Assembly: GCA_036971615.1 (NCBI GenBank)
Contig: JAYKKR010000009.1
Location: forward strand, 992,001 to 1,056,000
Length of the DNA stretch: 64,000 bases
Direction of reading: 5' to 3'
Origin: Amyloporia xantha
Taxonomy: Eukaryota; Basidiomycota; Agaricomycetes; Polyporales; Adustoporiaceae
Of the stretch, positions 1 through 14,530 are shown one piece after another. The translations under genes and the position numbers were made by a program. Position 1 is the stretch's first letter; every line of letters begins with the position of its first letter. Below the pieces are notes generated by a model. That model ran no database searches. It was not told the DNA's origin and saw nothing but the letters and a program-made list of their open reading frames with translations.

Positions 1-1014
1 TCATTTACAGTCCACGCACAATTTCGTGATTCTGAGTAGGCAGTCTTCTTTGAAATAGTCAAAAGTATTTGTAAACCAAGTTTCATGTTTTTTGAGTGGT
101 TGTAGATGGAGCTAGACTGGATTTATAAACACTGTCTCAATTATAAACCCAGGGGCACTTATAGTATAGACGAAGACAGTCGTTCGGCTTTATAATGGTC
201 TGCTCCAGTACGCGCTATCAGGGTGGGGGTTGAGCACTTCGCTTGTGAGGTTCGGCTGTTGCCGAATGGCGACAGCTCAGCCAATAGGAGCGTTCCGGCA
301 ATCCTCCAGCCGACTCAACGGTCCGTCAACACCGGTCAGGCTTCGCTATAGGGCTAGCCGCTAGCCACAGCCATTGTAGAAACCACTTCATGTATCTACA
401 TATCTTATGAGATTCGTTACATTACGCATACAATATTAGAGTATCATGGAGCCTCAGCCACAAACAACGGTGGCACGGTAAGGCTATCCAAGTTGGCGGT
501 GCTATTTCACGTAGATATGGTGAGCTTAGTGCTATTTCACGTAACTATGGTGAGCGCAATACCAAAAGGGCGAGTCTTAGGGCGCATCACTGAGCTGCGC
601 AAAATCTCTGCTCACGGGGCGAGCGAGCGCGCGCAACAGGGTCGCAGAGTATTCCAAAGTTCTACTTGGTACGGGTACGCGTTGTTGACGCATGCTGACG
701 CGTATACACGGGCGGCTAATCCGGCAGTTTGCGAAATGCTCAACCCCGGTACAAGTGTCCCGGACAGATCAAGACTAGACAACAGCGGGCCTCAGCGCAT
801 CTGGTGACACCCTGCACCGTGACGCGTACGCATCATTCCTTCCAATCGGATTCCGGACATTAGCCACTGATAGCACCGCCGCCTTGAACCGTCTCGAGCT
901 CGGTGTTGTTGCGCAGTGTGAGTGCATATTATTTGGATGTCGCGCCATCAGCCTGAGGCTCTGCCTCATTCTCATATCTCACACAAGCACACTGCAGTCA
1001 GAAGCAGTATCAAC
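1..1014. other. gene-free stretch with short repeats
   Basis: I find no supportable gene here. Open frames are short, change phase and resemble no family. The stretch holds a 30-bp tandem duplication (499-558, listed separately) and a short inverted repeat around 352-366 built on GGCTAGC. It adjoins the 3' end of the ankyrin pseudogene and may be the eroded flank of the same decaying locus. Confidence 0.5.
499..558. repeat. 30-bp tandem duplication
   Basis: Two adjacent 30-bp copies (499-528 and 529-558) begin GTGCTATTTCACGTA and differ at only a few positions. The unit is a multiple of three, so it is in frame in any open frame crossing it, but I see no gene here. Confidence 0.75.
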
Positions 1015-3339
1015 TCAGCGAGTAATAATTGTAAATGAAGTCGGTTTCTCCTCCGCGTCCGCTCCATACGGGCCCCACATCTCATTCGGCGTCAGCCCCA
1101 AATTATGTCTAACCAGCCGCAGCTCCCGATCGTTCGCGCACGCCGGGAACTGGCGGTACTCCAGCTCCCGCTCCACGAGCTCTGCCTGGGATAAACACAC
1201 CTATTTCGGCGGCAAGCTGTGCAGCAGACAGTCCAGCGCGTAGTCGATCTTTCCGCCCCTCTTGAAGTAGAACGCGACCGCCTGCTTGTCGCGGCGCGTC
1301 GCACTGTGGGGACGAAATCTGGTGAAATCAACCATTAGATATGGGTAATTTTCGCCCATCTACATGGTTATTTTAGCTAATATCGGGTTGTCCTAACCCA
1401 CCGCGTACATGGTGAAAATAACACGAAAAATGTCCGCTTTCACCATGCAAAATCTTCATTTGCGGTGAAAACAGCCCTGAAGCGGGGTTGAATGACAAGG
1501 GTAAAAGTCACTCCAAATTAACCCGCCTGAGTTTAACCCAGTTACAGGGTGGAAGTGTGATTCAACCCGCCAACTGGGTGACCCTAACCAGCGCCGGCGT
1601 TCACCGTGTCGGGGGCCGGTAGAGCGTCCACGGCAGCTCCCCCGACAGCTTCATCATGGTCCGAGTTTTGAACACCTCTGCTGTGAGGTCAGGAGTGTTC
1701 TCCGCTCTGTTCGGCTCGTGCAGGTTGTTCAGTACGTCTGCGATCGCGCCGAATCACGAGGCGGAAGCCGACGTAGAATGCCTCGTACATGCTCGGCCAC
1801 AGATGCAGGGGAATGTACGCGATGGCGACGTACAAGTCAATGCATCCCGGGTCGGCAGGCTCTCCTCTTCTTTCTTCAAAGTCCTCCGGCGGGTCATCCT
1901 GCATGAGGTCGTGGATGCAGCAGGCATGTTCTGCGGGTGGAGTTGACGCGAAGCAATCAGCTTCGAGCTGCAGACAGCGGCAGGTGCACCTACCCCACAG
2001 ACGAAACACGACCTGACCCGACAACCACCCGCCCGCACAGGTCCCACACGTGCATCCCCATTTCTTCGATCGCAGATATTCCTCGTCTGCCCCGACAACT
2101 TGGCCCATCGCTCTCTTCAGCATTGCCTCGACAAGCAATCCGTCATCACTGTATCCGCCCTATCACTGCGTTGCTGCTACCTCTGCGGACTCTCTCATTT
2201 TGCGAAGCTTAGCTTGGCAAGCCATAAGAGGACTCATCGCCTCTGTATTTTCACGATCGAGGACGTCCCCCTGCGCGCCGAGCTCCAGCAGCGTGTGGGT
2301 TGCCGTGACGTTGGTCGTTCACTGCAGCCACGAAGAGCGGTGTGAATGCGTTGCTGTCCTTTTTGCGGATCGAACACGGGTCTTTGGTGAAGGAGTTACA
2401 AATAACCTGCTCTATGCTCTTGTCTTTGATCTGCATGATTTGATGATGGAGATGGAACTGTTCGTGGTATTCTACGACCTGCTCTGGTTGTCCTTGTTTT
2501 AGATCGACCAAGGCTTCGTCGACAGCGCCGTCGCAGTTCTCTCTTCCTCCTCCTCCCTCTCCAGCACGAAGCAGTGGACATTTGACATCTGCTGACGACG
2601 ATATACGGCGTGATGGATGACCCGCCTTCGGAGAATACGCCAGAAATTGCGTGACGCCTATCCGTCGGAACTGGTTCTATATGTAGCCGTAAGCCTTCCA
2701 TACGAATGCGCACACACCATCTCCAGCAGCCATTCATCTTATGGAAAAATGCAACCGACTTGTCGAAATCCTTATTCCACTGACAGGTGGATCTTTCCTG
2801 ACTGTACGGATACGGGCGGGGTCTGGCGATCACACAGTCATTTTCTTCGACGATATGGGATGTTAGAAGTCGGTTTAAAGTACATGAGCCCAGCCCTCGA
2901 CCCCTCATCTATTTCAGGGCCATCATAGACCATCAGTCGACGGTAACAGACGCATATGCGCGTTCCTCGCCGACTCGTCCCAGACGTGCACGAAGAAAAC
3001 GTAGTACAGCATACCTTTGTCCAGCTCGGGTCCCCAGCAGCCCATCCCATTGAGCTTCTTGTCGTCGATGCGCCAGGGCCTGATCTCTCCGTACTTGTCA
3101 AATAGCGTCGTCGAGAACTCCGCCAATTCCGGACTCTCCTGGAACATGGCGTGATGGAAGCAGCCGTATTCGTTGCATGGTCTGCGGTCGATCTGTAGCG
3201 CGGAAAGAGCTGCGACCTCCTCCCCGGTGGAGGCGTTGACGATTATGTGGACGTACTGGAGGAAAGGATGTTCGGGATGTTCTCTGATGCGGAGCGAGGC
3301 CCTGCACTCGGTGAGGCGGACATGCGTAGGCAGTGACAT
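1015..3339 (-). pseudogene. decayed ankyrin-type protein gene
   Basis: Pieces of one protein lie in order on the minus strand but in changing frames. They are: an N-terminal block from the ATG at 3339; a partly readable ankyrin-like block (around 2250-2510, LLELGA-type helix); a cysteine motif WGCTCGTCAGGWLS (near 2030-2070) that I associate with basidiomycete ankyrin proteins; and a C-terminal block with FKRGGKIDYALD and LGLTPNEMWGPYG. Disabling changes include a frame change near 2300, adjacent in-frame TGA and TAG at 2160-2165, another frame change near 1745, an AT-rich insertion at about 1315-1595, and an in-frame TAG at 1201-1203 inside an otherwise intact C-terminus. Some frame changes could hide introns, but the stops within conserved blocks and the insertion argue for a dead gene. 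The family name comes from memory, not a search. Confidence 0.6.
1315..1595. mobile_element. AT-rich insertion, possible MITE
   Basis: About 280 bp with no coding potential interrupts the GC-rich C-terminal part of the ankyrin pseudogene. Protein similarity resumes on both sides. Its ends read CTGGTGAAATCAACC on one side and, on the opposite strand at the other end, CTGGTTAGGGTCACC, an imperfect 15-bp terminal inverted repeat matching at about 9 positions. Internal GGTGAAAA/TTTTCACC and GGGTT motifs recur. There is no transposase. A non-autonomous DNA element is the simplest reading, but neither a target-site duplication nor exact ends are clear. Confidence 0.4.
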
Positions 3340-3679
3340 GACGATGGGTGGAAGAGAGGTATGCAAGGGCTATAATCACTGCCCCTCGTCTAGTAGCTGA
3401 TTTGAGGACTCTAGCTATAAACTAATGGAAGTAAATTGACAGATGACGCCAGGGCGACCCATTAGATCCCCAGCTGGAATTATGAATGTGTTCAGAGCCG
3501 AACACAAGATGTCCGGTTTGTCAGCTCACCTCAGCAGCTGAGCGCGGTACGTGCCAAGTGATCACGACGTTGCTGAAGTGACGACGCTTAGATGTTTCCT
3601 CCGAAGCTAACGTGAAACAGGCTGGAATTTCACCTGTTATGTGTACCAGCAATGTAGACCCTGGCGTCGGGGGATGCTG
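3340..3679. other. intergenic, no gene seen
   Basis: This lies between the start of the ankyrin pseudogene and the epimerase fragment. I found no continuation of the epimerase here, which is why that gene is called truncated. Confidence 0.5.
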
Positions 3680-3856
3680 TCAATTGGACAACTTTATCAC
3701 ACCCTTTGAAATCGCTGTACGCGGAGTCATATTCGCGGGAAACTCGAGATCTTTTGGCGCGACATCAACCCCTACGACTGAGTGCCCTTGTTTCAGTGCG
3801 GCGATTACGACGCGTTGTCCGACTCGACCGGTGCTACCTGTAACTGCGAGCTTCAT
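3680..3856 (-). pseudogene. truncated NAD(P)-epimerase N-terminus
   Basis: From the ATG at 3856 the frame reads a textbook Rossmann start: MKLAVTGSTGRVGQRVV followed by the second beta strand and VDVAP, i.e. the GxxGxxG nucleotide-binding loop of extended SDR/NAD-dependent epimerases. It then stops after about 58 residues, where full enzymes run to about 300. I found no exon downstream on the minus strand carrying the catalytic YxxxK region. A possible donor before the stop leads nowhere recognisable. It looks like the surviving first exon of a deleted gene. Neighbouring sequence is also degenerate, which supports decay. Confidence 0.6.
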
Positions 3857-4473
3857 AGTACAGATAAGCAGGTTGTATGAGTCGCTATTCAAGAAACGAA
3901 GTCGGTGACAGTGCGGGAGATACAGGAACAACGAACTTGCTCGTTGAACCTCGTTCACAGATAAGCCTTGGCAAGATGTCGTCATGAGATCATCTGGGTG
4001 GGTATCGGCAAAGAGAAATGGTCAGGACTCAGGGAGACATGAACTGACAAGAGAAGCCGTGCATGCATCACGGCTCATTATTATTCACTGCGTCCAATGG
4101 GAGAACATGAGAGTAAGCCATTGACAAGTCAGGAAGGTCATCAATACTACGTGGCCGATATTCTCGCGGAGGGGTCAAGGATATATATGTCTAGCATGCG
4201 TCTAAACTGTGAAATTTCCTAAAGGCATACCAAGGTGAGAGCCATATCGAGAGGCTACTCATTGCGAACGACCAGCAATGCGCGCGCACGAGACTAGCGA
4301 GACAAAGCACTATGTAAGTAGCAAACGATGTACTAACTCCCGCGAACTTCGAAGCGCTGGACGCGTGTGTGGCGAGGCACCTGATGAGCTTTACTCCGGA
4401 GCACACGCGACGCGACGTCCCGAATTTCCCAAACCTTTTCCTTTGCTACTCACCATCTCACTCACAAATAGCC
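3857..4473. other. intergenic, promoter side of WD40 gene
   Basis: About 600 bp between the epimerase fragment and the WD40 gene. I see no coding exon. The last part, just before 4474, is pyrimidine-rich (CTTTTCCTTTGCTACTC) as is common upstream of basidiomycete starts. Confidence 0.5.
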
Positions 4474-6616
4474 ATGTCGGTCTGGCAGAACCAGATAGAC
4501 GATCTACAGCGACGCCTGAATGCTTTTAATTTTGAGGACCACAAAGAGGAAGATGATGGACGTGCCCAGGTTTTGCTGAAAATTTTGAGCGATACCTGCG
4601 CCGTCGTTCGCGACGCAGATGCTCGCAACGCCGGGGATCTCGAGGCTATAGTCGAAAAGGCTCACACTGTCATTGCCAGTGGCATTCAACTGGCCTACGG
4701 CTCTGCAGGTCTCTTCGATTTCATGCCGTCTTTTGCTCACGACGATGCGGTCCCAATCGTCGACGACACCCTCACGATGCCACTCGGTACGTGTAATCAT
4801 TCAGAGTAGAGGAAGCTCAATGTGCCTTGTCTAAACGAAGTCCTCAGGGCAAGGCATCATTGATGCCTTGATTCCCTTCTTCAAAGAATTCCTGCCACAG
4901 ATCAGCGACCGGTCCAGTAAGCAGTCAGTCCTCTGCAGAAGAGTTACTCATTGGCCAGTTTTTTATTCAGGAAGTATGCCCAAATTTCCTGGTCCCGGTC
5001 GATGGGAGCAAAGTGTTCAGCCCCATGCGAACACGACGCGCCTTTCGCGTTTCCGCCCCAACGTAGTCGTCTCTGCCACAGATGCCACGCCACTGGCCAG
5101 CGTCATCTATCAAGCCCGATGTGAGATAACCTCCGACTATATCTGTACCCCTACAAAGCTTTTGATCTCCCCGGGCTCGTCCTTCATGGCCGTCGCGGCC
5201 GCTGGAGGGTGGAAGAACCGCGACCCTGTCGTTCATTATTATCATTTGGCTGGCGAAGATACCGACGACGCCCTGGAACAGACCAACTCGTTCCAGCCCG
5301 GGCTCTCTGGCGTAGCATACGCGATGGCCATGGACGAGGACAGGAAGCTGGTCTTCGTGGCCGATTCTGACAGGATCAAGTCCTACCGATGGGCGGCGGC
5401 ATCGTCGGGAGGCGATGAGTCCCAGCCTGAAGCGACACACACCCTCCGGTCTGGCGGATGCGAGGGCGGAATCGCCATTCTGCCCAGCGGTCGAATCGTG
5501 CGCGCCGGGAAGGGCAAGGCATTCGTGTGGAACATCGACGCGCTCGAGACGCACGGCCCGAACAACAAACGTATCGGCAAGGGTAAGTTCAACACAGAGA
5601 ACAGCTGGCGCGACAACGACGACGACGACGCGATCGAGCTGTCCACGGGCAGCATGCCCCACGCCACGATCCAGTTCGCGGACGCTAAGATCTCGCCCAG
5701 GGCTTGGCATTTGCATGCACCTAGCGGCAATATGCTCTGTGGCGAGAACGGGCGGCGCGACCAGGGATACGGGTGTTTTGCGCTTGATCTAGAGCATGGC
5801 GGACGAATCGCGGCGCGGTTCCTCGGGCATGGGGGCGACGTCGAGAACTTCTCTACGAGTGAGGGAGAGCCGAACCTGTTCGCGACCGCTGGTTCGGATG
5901 GCTATGTGAGGCTCTTCGACATGCGGCACCCGATGCCGGCAATCACCTTCAATGCGGGCAGACAGGACGAGCCATGTTCCGACGTTGTTTTCGTCCACCC
6001 GGACGGCATTCCCAGTACGTTTGTCCTCAGTTGCAGCTGCTGAAGTACACGCTCTCACGTCTGGGCCTGCTTGGACTGGGCAGCCTTGTTCACTGCCGGC
6101 CAGTCGAGCCAGCAGATCAAGATGTGGGACGTCCGTGCGCGCGCCGCTGTGTACGAACTGGCTACTGGAAATAATGGGGTGGTCTCCATGGCCTGGGATG
6201 CGCGCCACTCTCGTCTGTATGCTGCTACGGAGTGCGCGTACATGGACCGCCTCGGCTACACGCACGATTACCGGCCTGCGAAGATCCCAAGATGGGCGTC
6301 GGAGCCCTTCGGCGACGATCAAGACAGTGCGATGGATGAAGACCGGGGTGAAGATGAAGATGGAGATGACGACTACGACAGCGACGATGATGAAGGACGG
6401 TGCTGGCCCCAGAGGGCGTACCATGGAGAGAACTTCTTCGGATATTGCTTTGACGCAGGAGATCATTCGCTATGTCAGAATCGTCGCTCGCTGCCTTCGA
6501 TTGCATCCGCTGACCCGAGCTCTTCTACAGTCCAATATGCTTTCAAAGCTGATGCAGACCCTGGACAGCTGCCTGCCTATGGTCAGGCCACAATGTTTGA
6601 CGAGAACAATTGGTAG
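4474..6616 (+). CDS. WD40-repeat protein
   Basis: Four exons (4474-4786, 4848-4916, 4971-6014, 6084-6616) join in phase to 652 codons. The N-terminal ~120 residues are helical and acidic (LQRRLNAFNFEDHKEEDDG). The rest has WD-repeat signatures: AYAMAMDEDRKLVFVADSDRIKSYRW, FATAGSDGYVRLFDMRHP and SSQQIKMWDVRARAAVYEL. It ends with an Asp/Glu-rich segment and a FFGYCFDAGDH block. A seven-bladed propeller acting as an interaction scaffold is expected, but I cannot name the orthologue or complex. Splice sites are canonical and every intron is 54-69 bp. The start is chosen because it begins the amphipathic N-terminus and follows a pyrimidine-rich leader. Confidence 0.85.
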
Positions 6617-6737
6617 AGGAATGCAGAGTTGGCAAAATGTCTCCGACCTGAAATTCGTTTCATTGCGAAAACACTTTGCGCAACGCCGAAACAAATGATG
6701 TAAATATGTGCTTTATAGTAACGACTGTATGACCTCG

Positions 6738-7626
6738 TCATAGCAGATTCTTGTTCGCATAGATCACAATCACTAGGTAGATAATTGTCCCAAAACTCAC
6801 TGCCCCAACATACCAAAAAAGCTGTTCGGGAATATCACAGCTGCCTAACTTCGGCCGGTGCGACCATAAGCTAGGAGCCCGACTTCAGTTGCTGGACATA
6901 GGGATAGATATAGGAAAGACACTTACGTTGACGGTCCGACCACACAGAATCGGACTAAGTTCTTCGTCCGTTTGATACGTGTGTATGAATTGCCACTGGG
7001 CTCGAACATGGCCCGTGTTCCATGGATACGCCCAGGGGAATAGCTGGAGCGGCAAAGAAACGTGAGGGCCATAATCTCTTCCCTCTTTCTCACGTACTCT
7101 TTCAAAGCGGAGATCAGCCTTTGACAGGCGCCATTTCCTTGCGCATTTGGCAACACACTTTCCGATTTCTTGGCGGTTGTGGTGCTTGCAGTTCCTTTCC
7201 ACAAGCCATCTCTCCGGCCGAGGGCCGCTCTAAGCTCATCAGCGAATGGTCGGGTATCGATTCTGTGTTCTATCGGTGTCAGACAAAACTTTTGGATACC
7301 TGAGGATACTGCGCTTGACATGTTTGCCGCACAGTGCCTGTATATTTGCCAGAGGATGTTCGACGTCGACACACTTCAATAGCATTCTGAAACAGTTCGT
7401 AATCTGCACGAGGACGAAGTCTAAGCAGAGGAGAGAAACTGATATGCTCTTTGAGTAGCGTTGAATGTGTTGGCAAACAACTCGGCAAGAAAGCCGCGGC
7501 TTTGGCGCGTCAATGTATAGTTGACAATAACCGACAGCAGCTCCGTTGGGACCTCGTCTCAAAGTAAGCGCGGAGAGGTTGTCCCGCAGCTGCCGCGAGT
7601 ATGAATCCAATCAAAAACAAGCGCAT
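6738..7626 (-). CDS. small signal-peptide/TM protein, unknown family
   Basis: Rebuilt from four minus-strand exons: 7553-7626, 7300-7420, 6927-7229 and 6738-6848. They sum to exactly 203 codons. The N-terminus MRLFLIGFILAAAAGQP is a strong signal peptide. The middle is basic with paired cysteines (NCKHHN, KCVAKCARKW), followed by an aromatic stretch FPWAYPWNTGHVRAQW and LSPILCGRTVN. The C-terminus after LGSCDIPEQ is a single hydrophobic helix (WYVGAVSFGTIIYLVIVIY) with a short NKNLL tail. This predicts a type I membrane protein with a luminal cysteine-containing domain. I do not recognise the family. The first intron is 132 bp and the last uses an AAG acceptor, so exon edges are less certain than the overall call. 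Confidence 0.55.
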
Positions 7627-8215
7627 TCACGTACAATATCCGCGTGTGCTTCTCACATCCTCGTCTGCGCATACTCTTTATTGACACCCACATTCTCACT
7701 CATCGTGGGCCTCAACATTGCCTCGACCAGTAAGCAGGTACCGCTGTCTTCCTCCTAGTAGTTCACGTAGTACTATCTCTTCAAACTCTTTCAAAACCCA
7801 GGGCGCGTCGCAACAAGCCGTGGACAGAGGTCTCAGATTGCGTCGCTAGGCTTGATATCCTCATGTAAACGCACCTCCTGCCAATGGTCCCTTCGTGATT
7901 TTTGAACAATCGTCACCATGAATGAATCTAGCAATTGCGATGCATTGAGACTATGAATCGCGGCCGCACACCGCAAAATAAGACGGTACGTCTTATTCAA
8001 AAGCGACATCTTGCGAACCTAAGGCATCGGTCATCAGCGGGATTTGGTGTCCCAGATGGAGAAACAGCGATACTGAAAGACGTACGGCTATAGAAAGACA
8101 CGGGTTTCATATAGTTTCAATGGTCGGAGAACACGTGGCACCGACGCATCGACTCGAAATATCCCTGTGTGCATATTTAGGTCTTTATTCCACCCCTTGG
8201 TTCTTGAAGCGACAG
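7627..8215. other. intergenic, no gene seen
   Basis: About 590 bp upstream of the signal-peptide protein. No frame has family similarity or consistent splice structure. It presumably carries promoter sequence for the minus-strand gene starting at 7626. Confidence 0.45.
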
Positions 8216-8470
8216 TCACGTTTCTACGACTCTATGAACCCGACCAAAGGCAGAGTATGATGACTCCTTGACCGGAGGGGGATCATTGGCATTCGTGCAA
8301 TATGATATTGACCTGCCACTGTCAATGTAAGCGTCCGGCCAAGCGACGGTGATAACAACTCGTAAAAGGACAGTAGAAGCCAAGATACCGATAAGAAGTG
8401 CATTCCAGAGTACTCGCCCATCCTCCGCAGTGGTAGGAGCATTTGTCACATTCTACCAAAGCCATATTTG
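8216..8470 (-). CDS. small membrane protein, 3' exon (tentative)
   Basis: After an acceptor (TTTGGTAG) near 8462 the minus strand reads about 80 codons: polar NVTNAPTTAEDGR, one hydrophobic helix (LLIGILASTVLLRVVITVAW), then a polar tail ending FGRVHRVVET. The absence of an ATG at its 5' end implies an upstream exon; a candidate begins MIRQRK near 8620 before a GTAAGT donor, but I could not join it in phase with certainty. A single-pass membrane protein is likely. Family unknown. Confidence 0.35.
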
Positions 8471-8646
8471 GCATACCGCAGTCTGATTGGCCCTTACAGT
8501 TCACGAGATCGAGATCTCACGCGCACGGTTAGAATTCGCTTCGCTCCACATCCACTCAGGTTCCACTCACAATTCACGCACGACCAACCCGCATCAGGCC
8601 AAGTATACTTACGCTTTCTCTGTCGTATCATTCCGTGTTGTGAGTC

Positions 8647-8674
8647 CCCTCTCTCTCTCTCTCTCTATATATCA
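8647..8674. repeat. CT/TA microsatellite
   Basis: A run of about ten CT units (CTCTCTCTCT...) passes directly into TATATAT. It lies near the putative 5' exon of the small membrane protein and may shape its promoter. Likely length-variable. Confidence 0.8.
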
Positions 8675-9035
8675 AAGCCAATTTGATTAGACATGCCGTT
8701 TCCTGACAGACTGACACCGGGTGTCTGCACACATCAAGGTTGTCGAAAAGACTATATATGAGCCTGTGTCTTGCTTCCACCACCTCCTCGACAGGTCAAA
8801 TCCGCGAGAGTACTAACCAGATCGTTGAGACCAGCTGTCGATATTTCCCCCGCGCGAAGGACGACGACGGCTTGTCAGCTGCCCCCCATGCCAACTGTGG
8901 CCACCCCGTTTATCGCTCAATCACTCGATCGGACCGTCTGCACCGAACGAAGTTCAACTATCGACGAAAGTGTACGAAAGTGTTACAATACACCCAAAAG
9001 CACAGTCCCAAGCGGATGATACATATTAATTTGCT
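8675..9035. other. 3' flank of the MYST gene
   Basis: About 360 bp beyond the stop of the acetyltransferase gene. A plus-strand frame of about 100 codons exists but has neither family similarity nor codon bias, so I treat it as noncoding or 3' UTR. Confidence 0.45.
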
Positions 9036-13274
<4,239 letters not shown>

Positions 13275-14530
13275 CTCTGCAGGGCGTCCGTCAGCGGCTG
13301 GGCAGCGCAGAACATACAGGGGAAGGCCAGGGGGCTGCCGTCGTCGTCCGCGACGGCGAGCTAGAATATCGACTGTTTGCGCTTTGTTTGGCGACGTGGT
13401 CTTCCTCCACCAGCGCTCGCCTCCGTTTGGGTACCGTAGACTCAGTGAATGCTACTGAATTATCATACGCTTACACGCAAAAAATGGAGATTATGGACGA
13501 GAATGCTGTAACACCGTCGAGTCTGCACAACGTTGCTACCGTCCGAGACAAAACGCAGAGTCGGGTTGTTCGGGAAGGTAGCGACCCGCCCAACCGGGTT
13601 GCCTTTCTGAGGCACGTGCGACAGGACCCCTAAGAGCTGTGATGCCAAAGCGCGCCACATCACTCGGCCTTTTTGGCCCGTGCCTTCCAGTCATGATTCC
13701 GACTCAAAATAGGAAACAACCTCGCAAATCGCCCCTCTACATATTTCACTGCATTTAGCGTCTCTTGAGGGTGTTTGGGACAAAGAGGGGCATTTAGCAC
13801 AAGTCCTCAGAGGTGATGGGTCCTGCTCCGCGCCAGGACAGCAGCGCTTCACGCACAGCCAATTCATGGCCTCGAGCATTTCGGCACGTTTCCCCTCAAT
13901 TTCGGTCTTTTGGATCTAATATTTTCGGATTTCGGCCCCATTTTTTGGATATTTATGGATCAAGACTTCGTGGGGTCCTTGCAGATCGCGCAGGGACCAC
14001 CTGCGGTTGCGAGATTGGAGTCCGCAGACAATGGCCATCGGTCTGCCGCATGCGAAGTCGGCGACGACAAATGCCTTGAATATGATCAGTTCCATGGTAC
14101 GCTTGTCCTGCTGTGCACAGCTAGGTTGCCTTGAGGGGCGTGAAAGGATTGATAGGGCTGACGGAACACGCGCAGCCGAGGCGTCTTCATCTCAGACCGG
14201 TACCCGCTGGTCGAACATCCTGCAGACAGTTCTAAATCCGCAGACACGGTAGATAGACTGGTGATTCAGGCGTGCACCGGGTAGCCCGCATGGACAAAAA
14301 ACAAGAAAAATGGCTGTCCCTGGACGTTGTACAGCAGCGCAGAGGCAGCATGCTCCGAATGAGAAGGGTTTCCGTAAGAGTGGCTGAAGCCGTGGCTCCC
14401 AAACAAATAAGGATCCGTGGGCAGCGTCTCTTCACTCGCAACCTCAGTCCTGTGTATCAGTCAGATAAACTGCCATCCTCTCTCTTAAACCTCGACCACC
14501 ACCACCACGTCGTTCACAAGCACTCTGACC
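13275..14530. other. divergent intergenic region
   Basis: About 1.25 kb between the divergently transcribed MYST and LAMMER-kinase genes, so it holds both promoters. Around 13885-13970 a T-rich stretch repeats TTTCGG several times. Short open frames here have no family similarity. A pyrimidine-rich block ends just before the kinase ATG. Confidence 0.5.

Noticed and set aside
4967..5716. Minus-strand open frame of about 250 codons
   Set aside because: It is antisense to the WD40 gene; no motif of its own.
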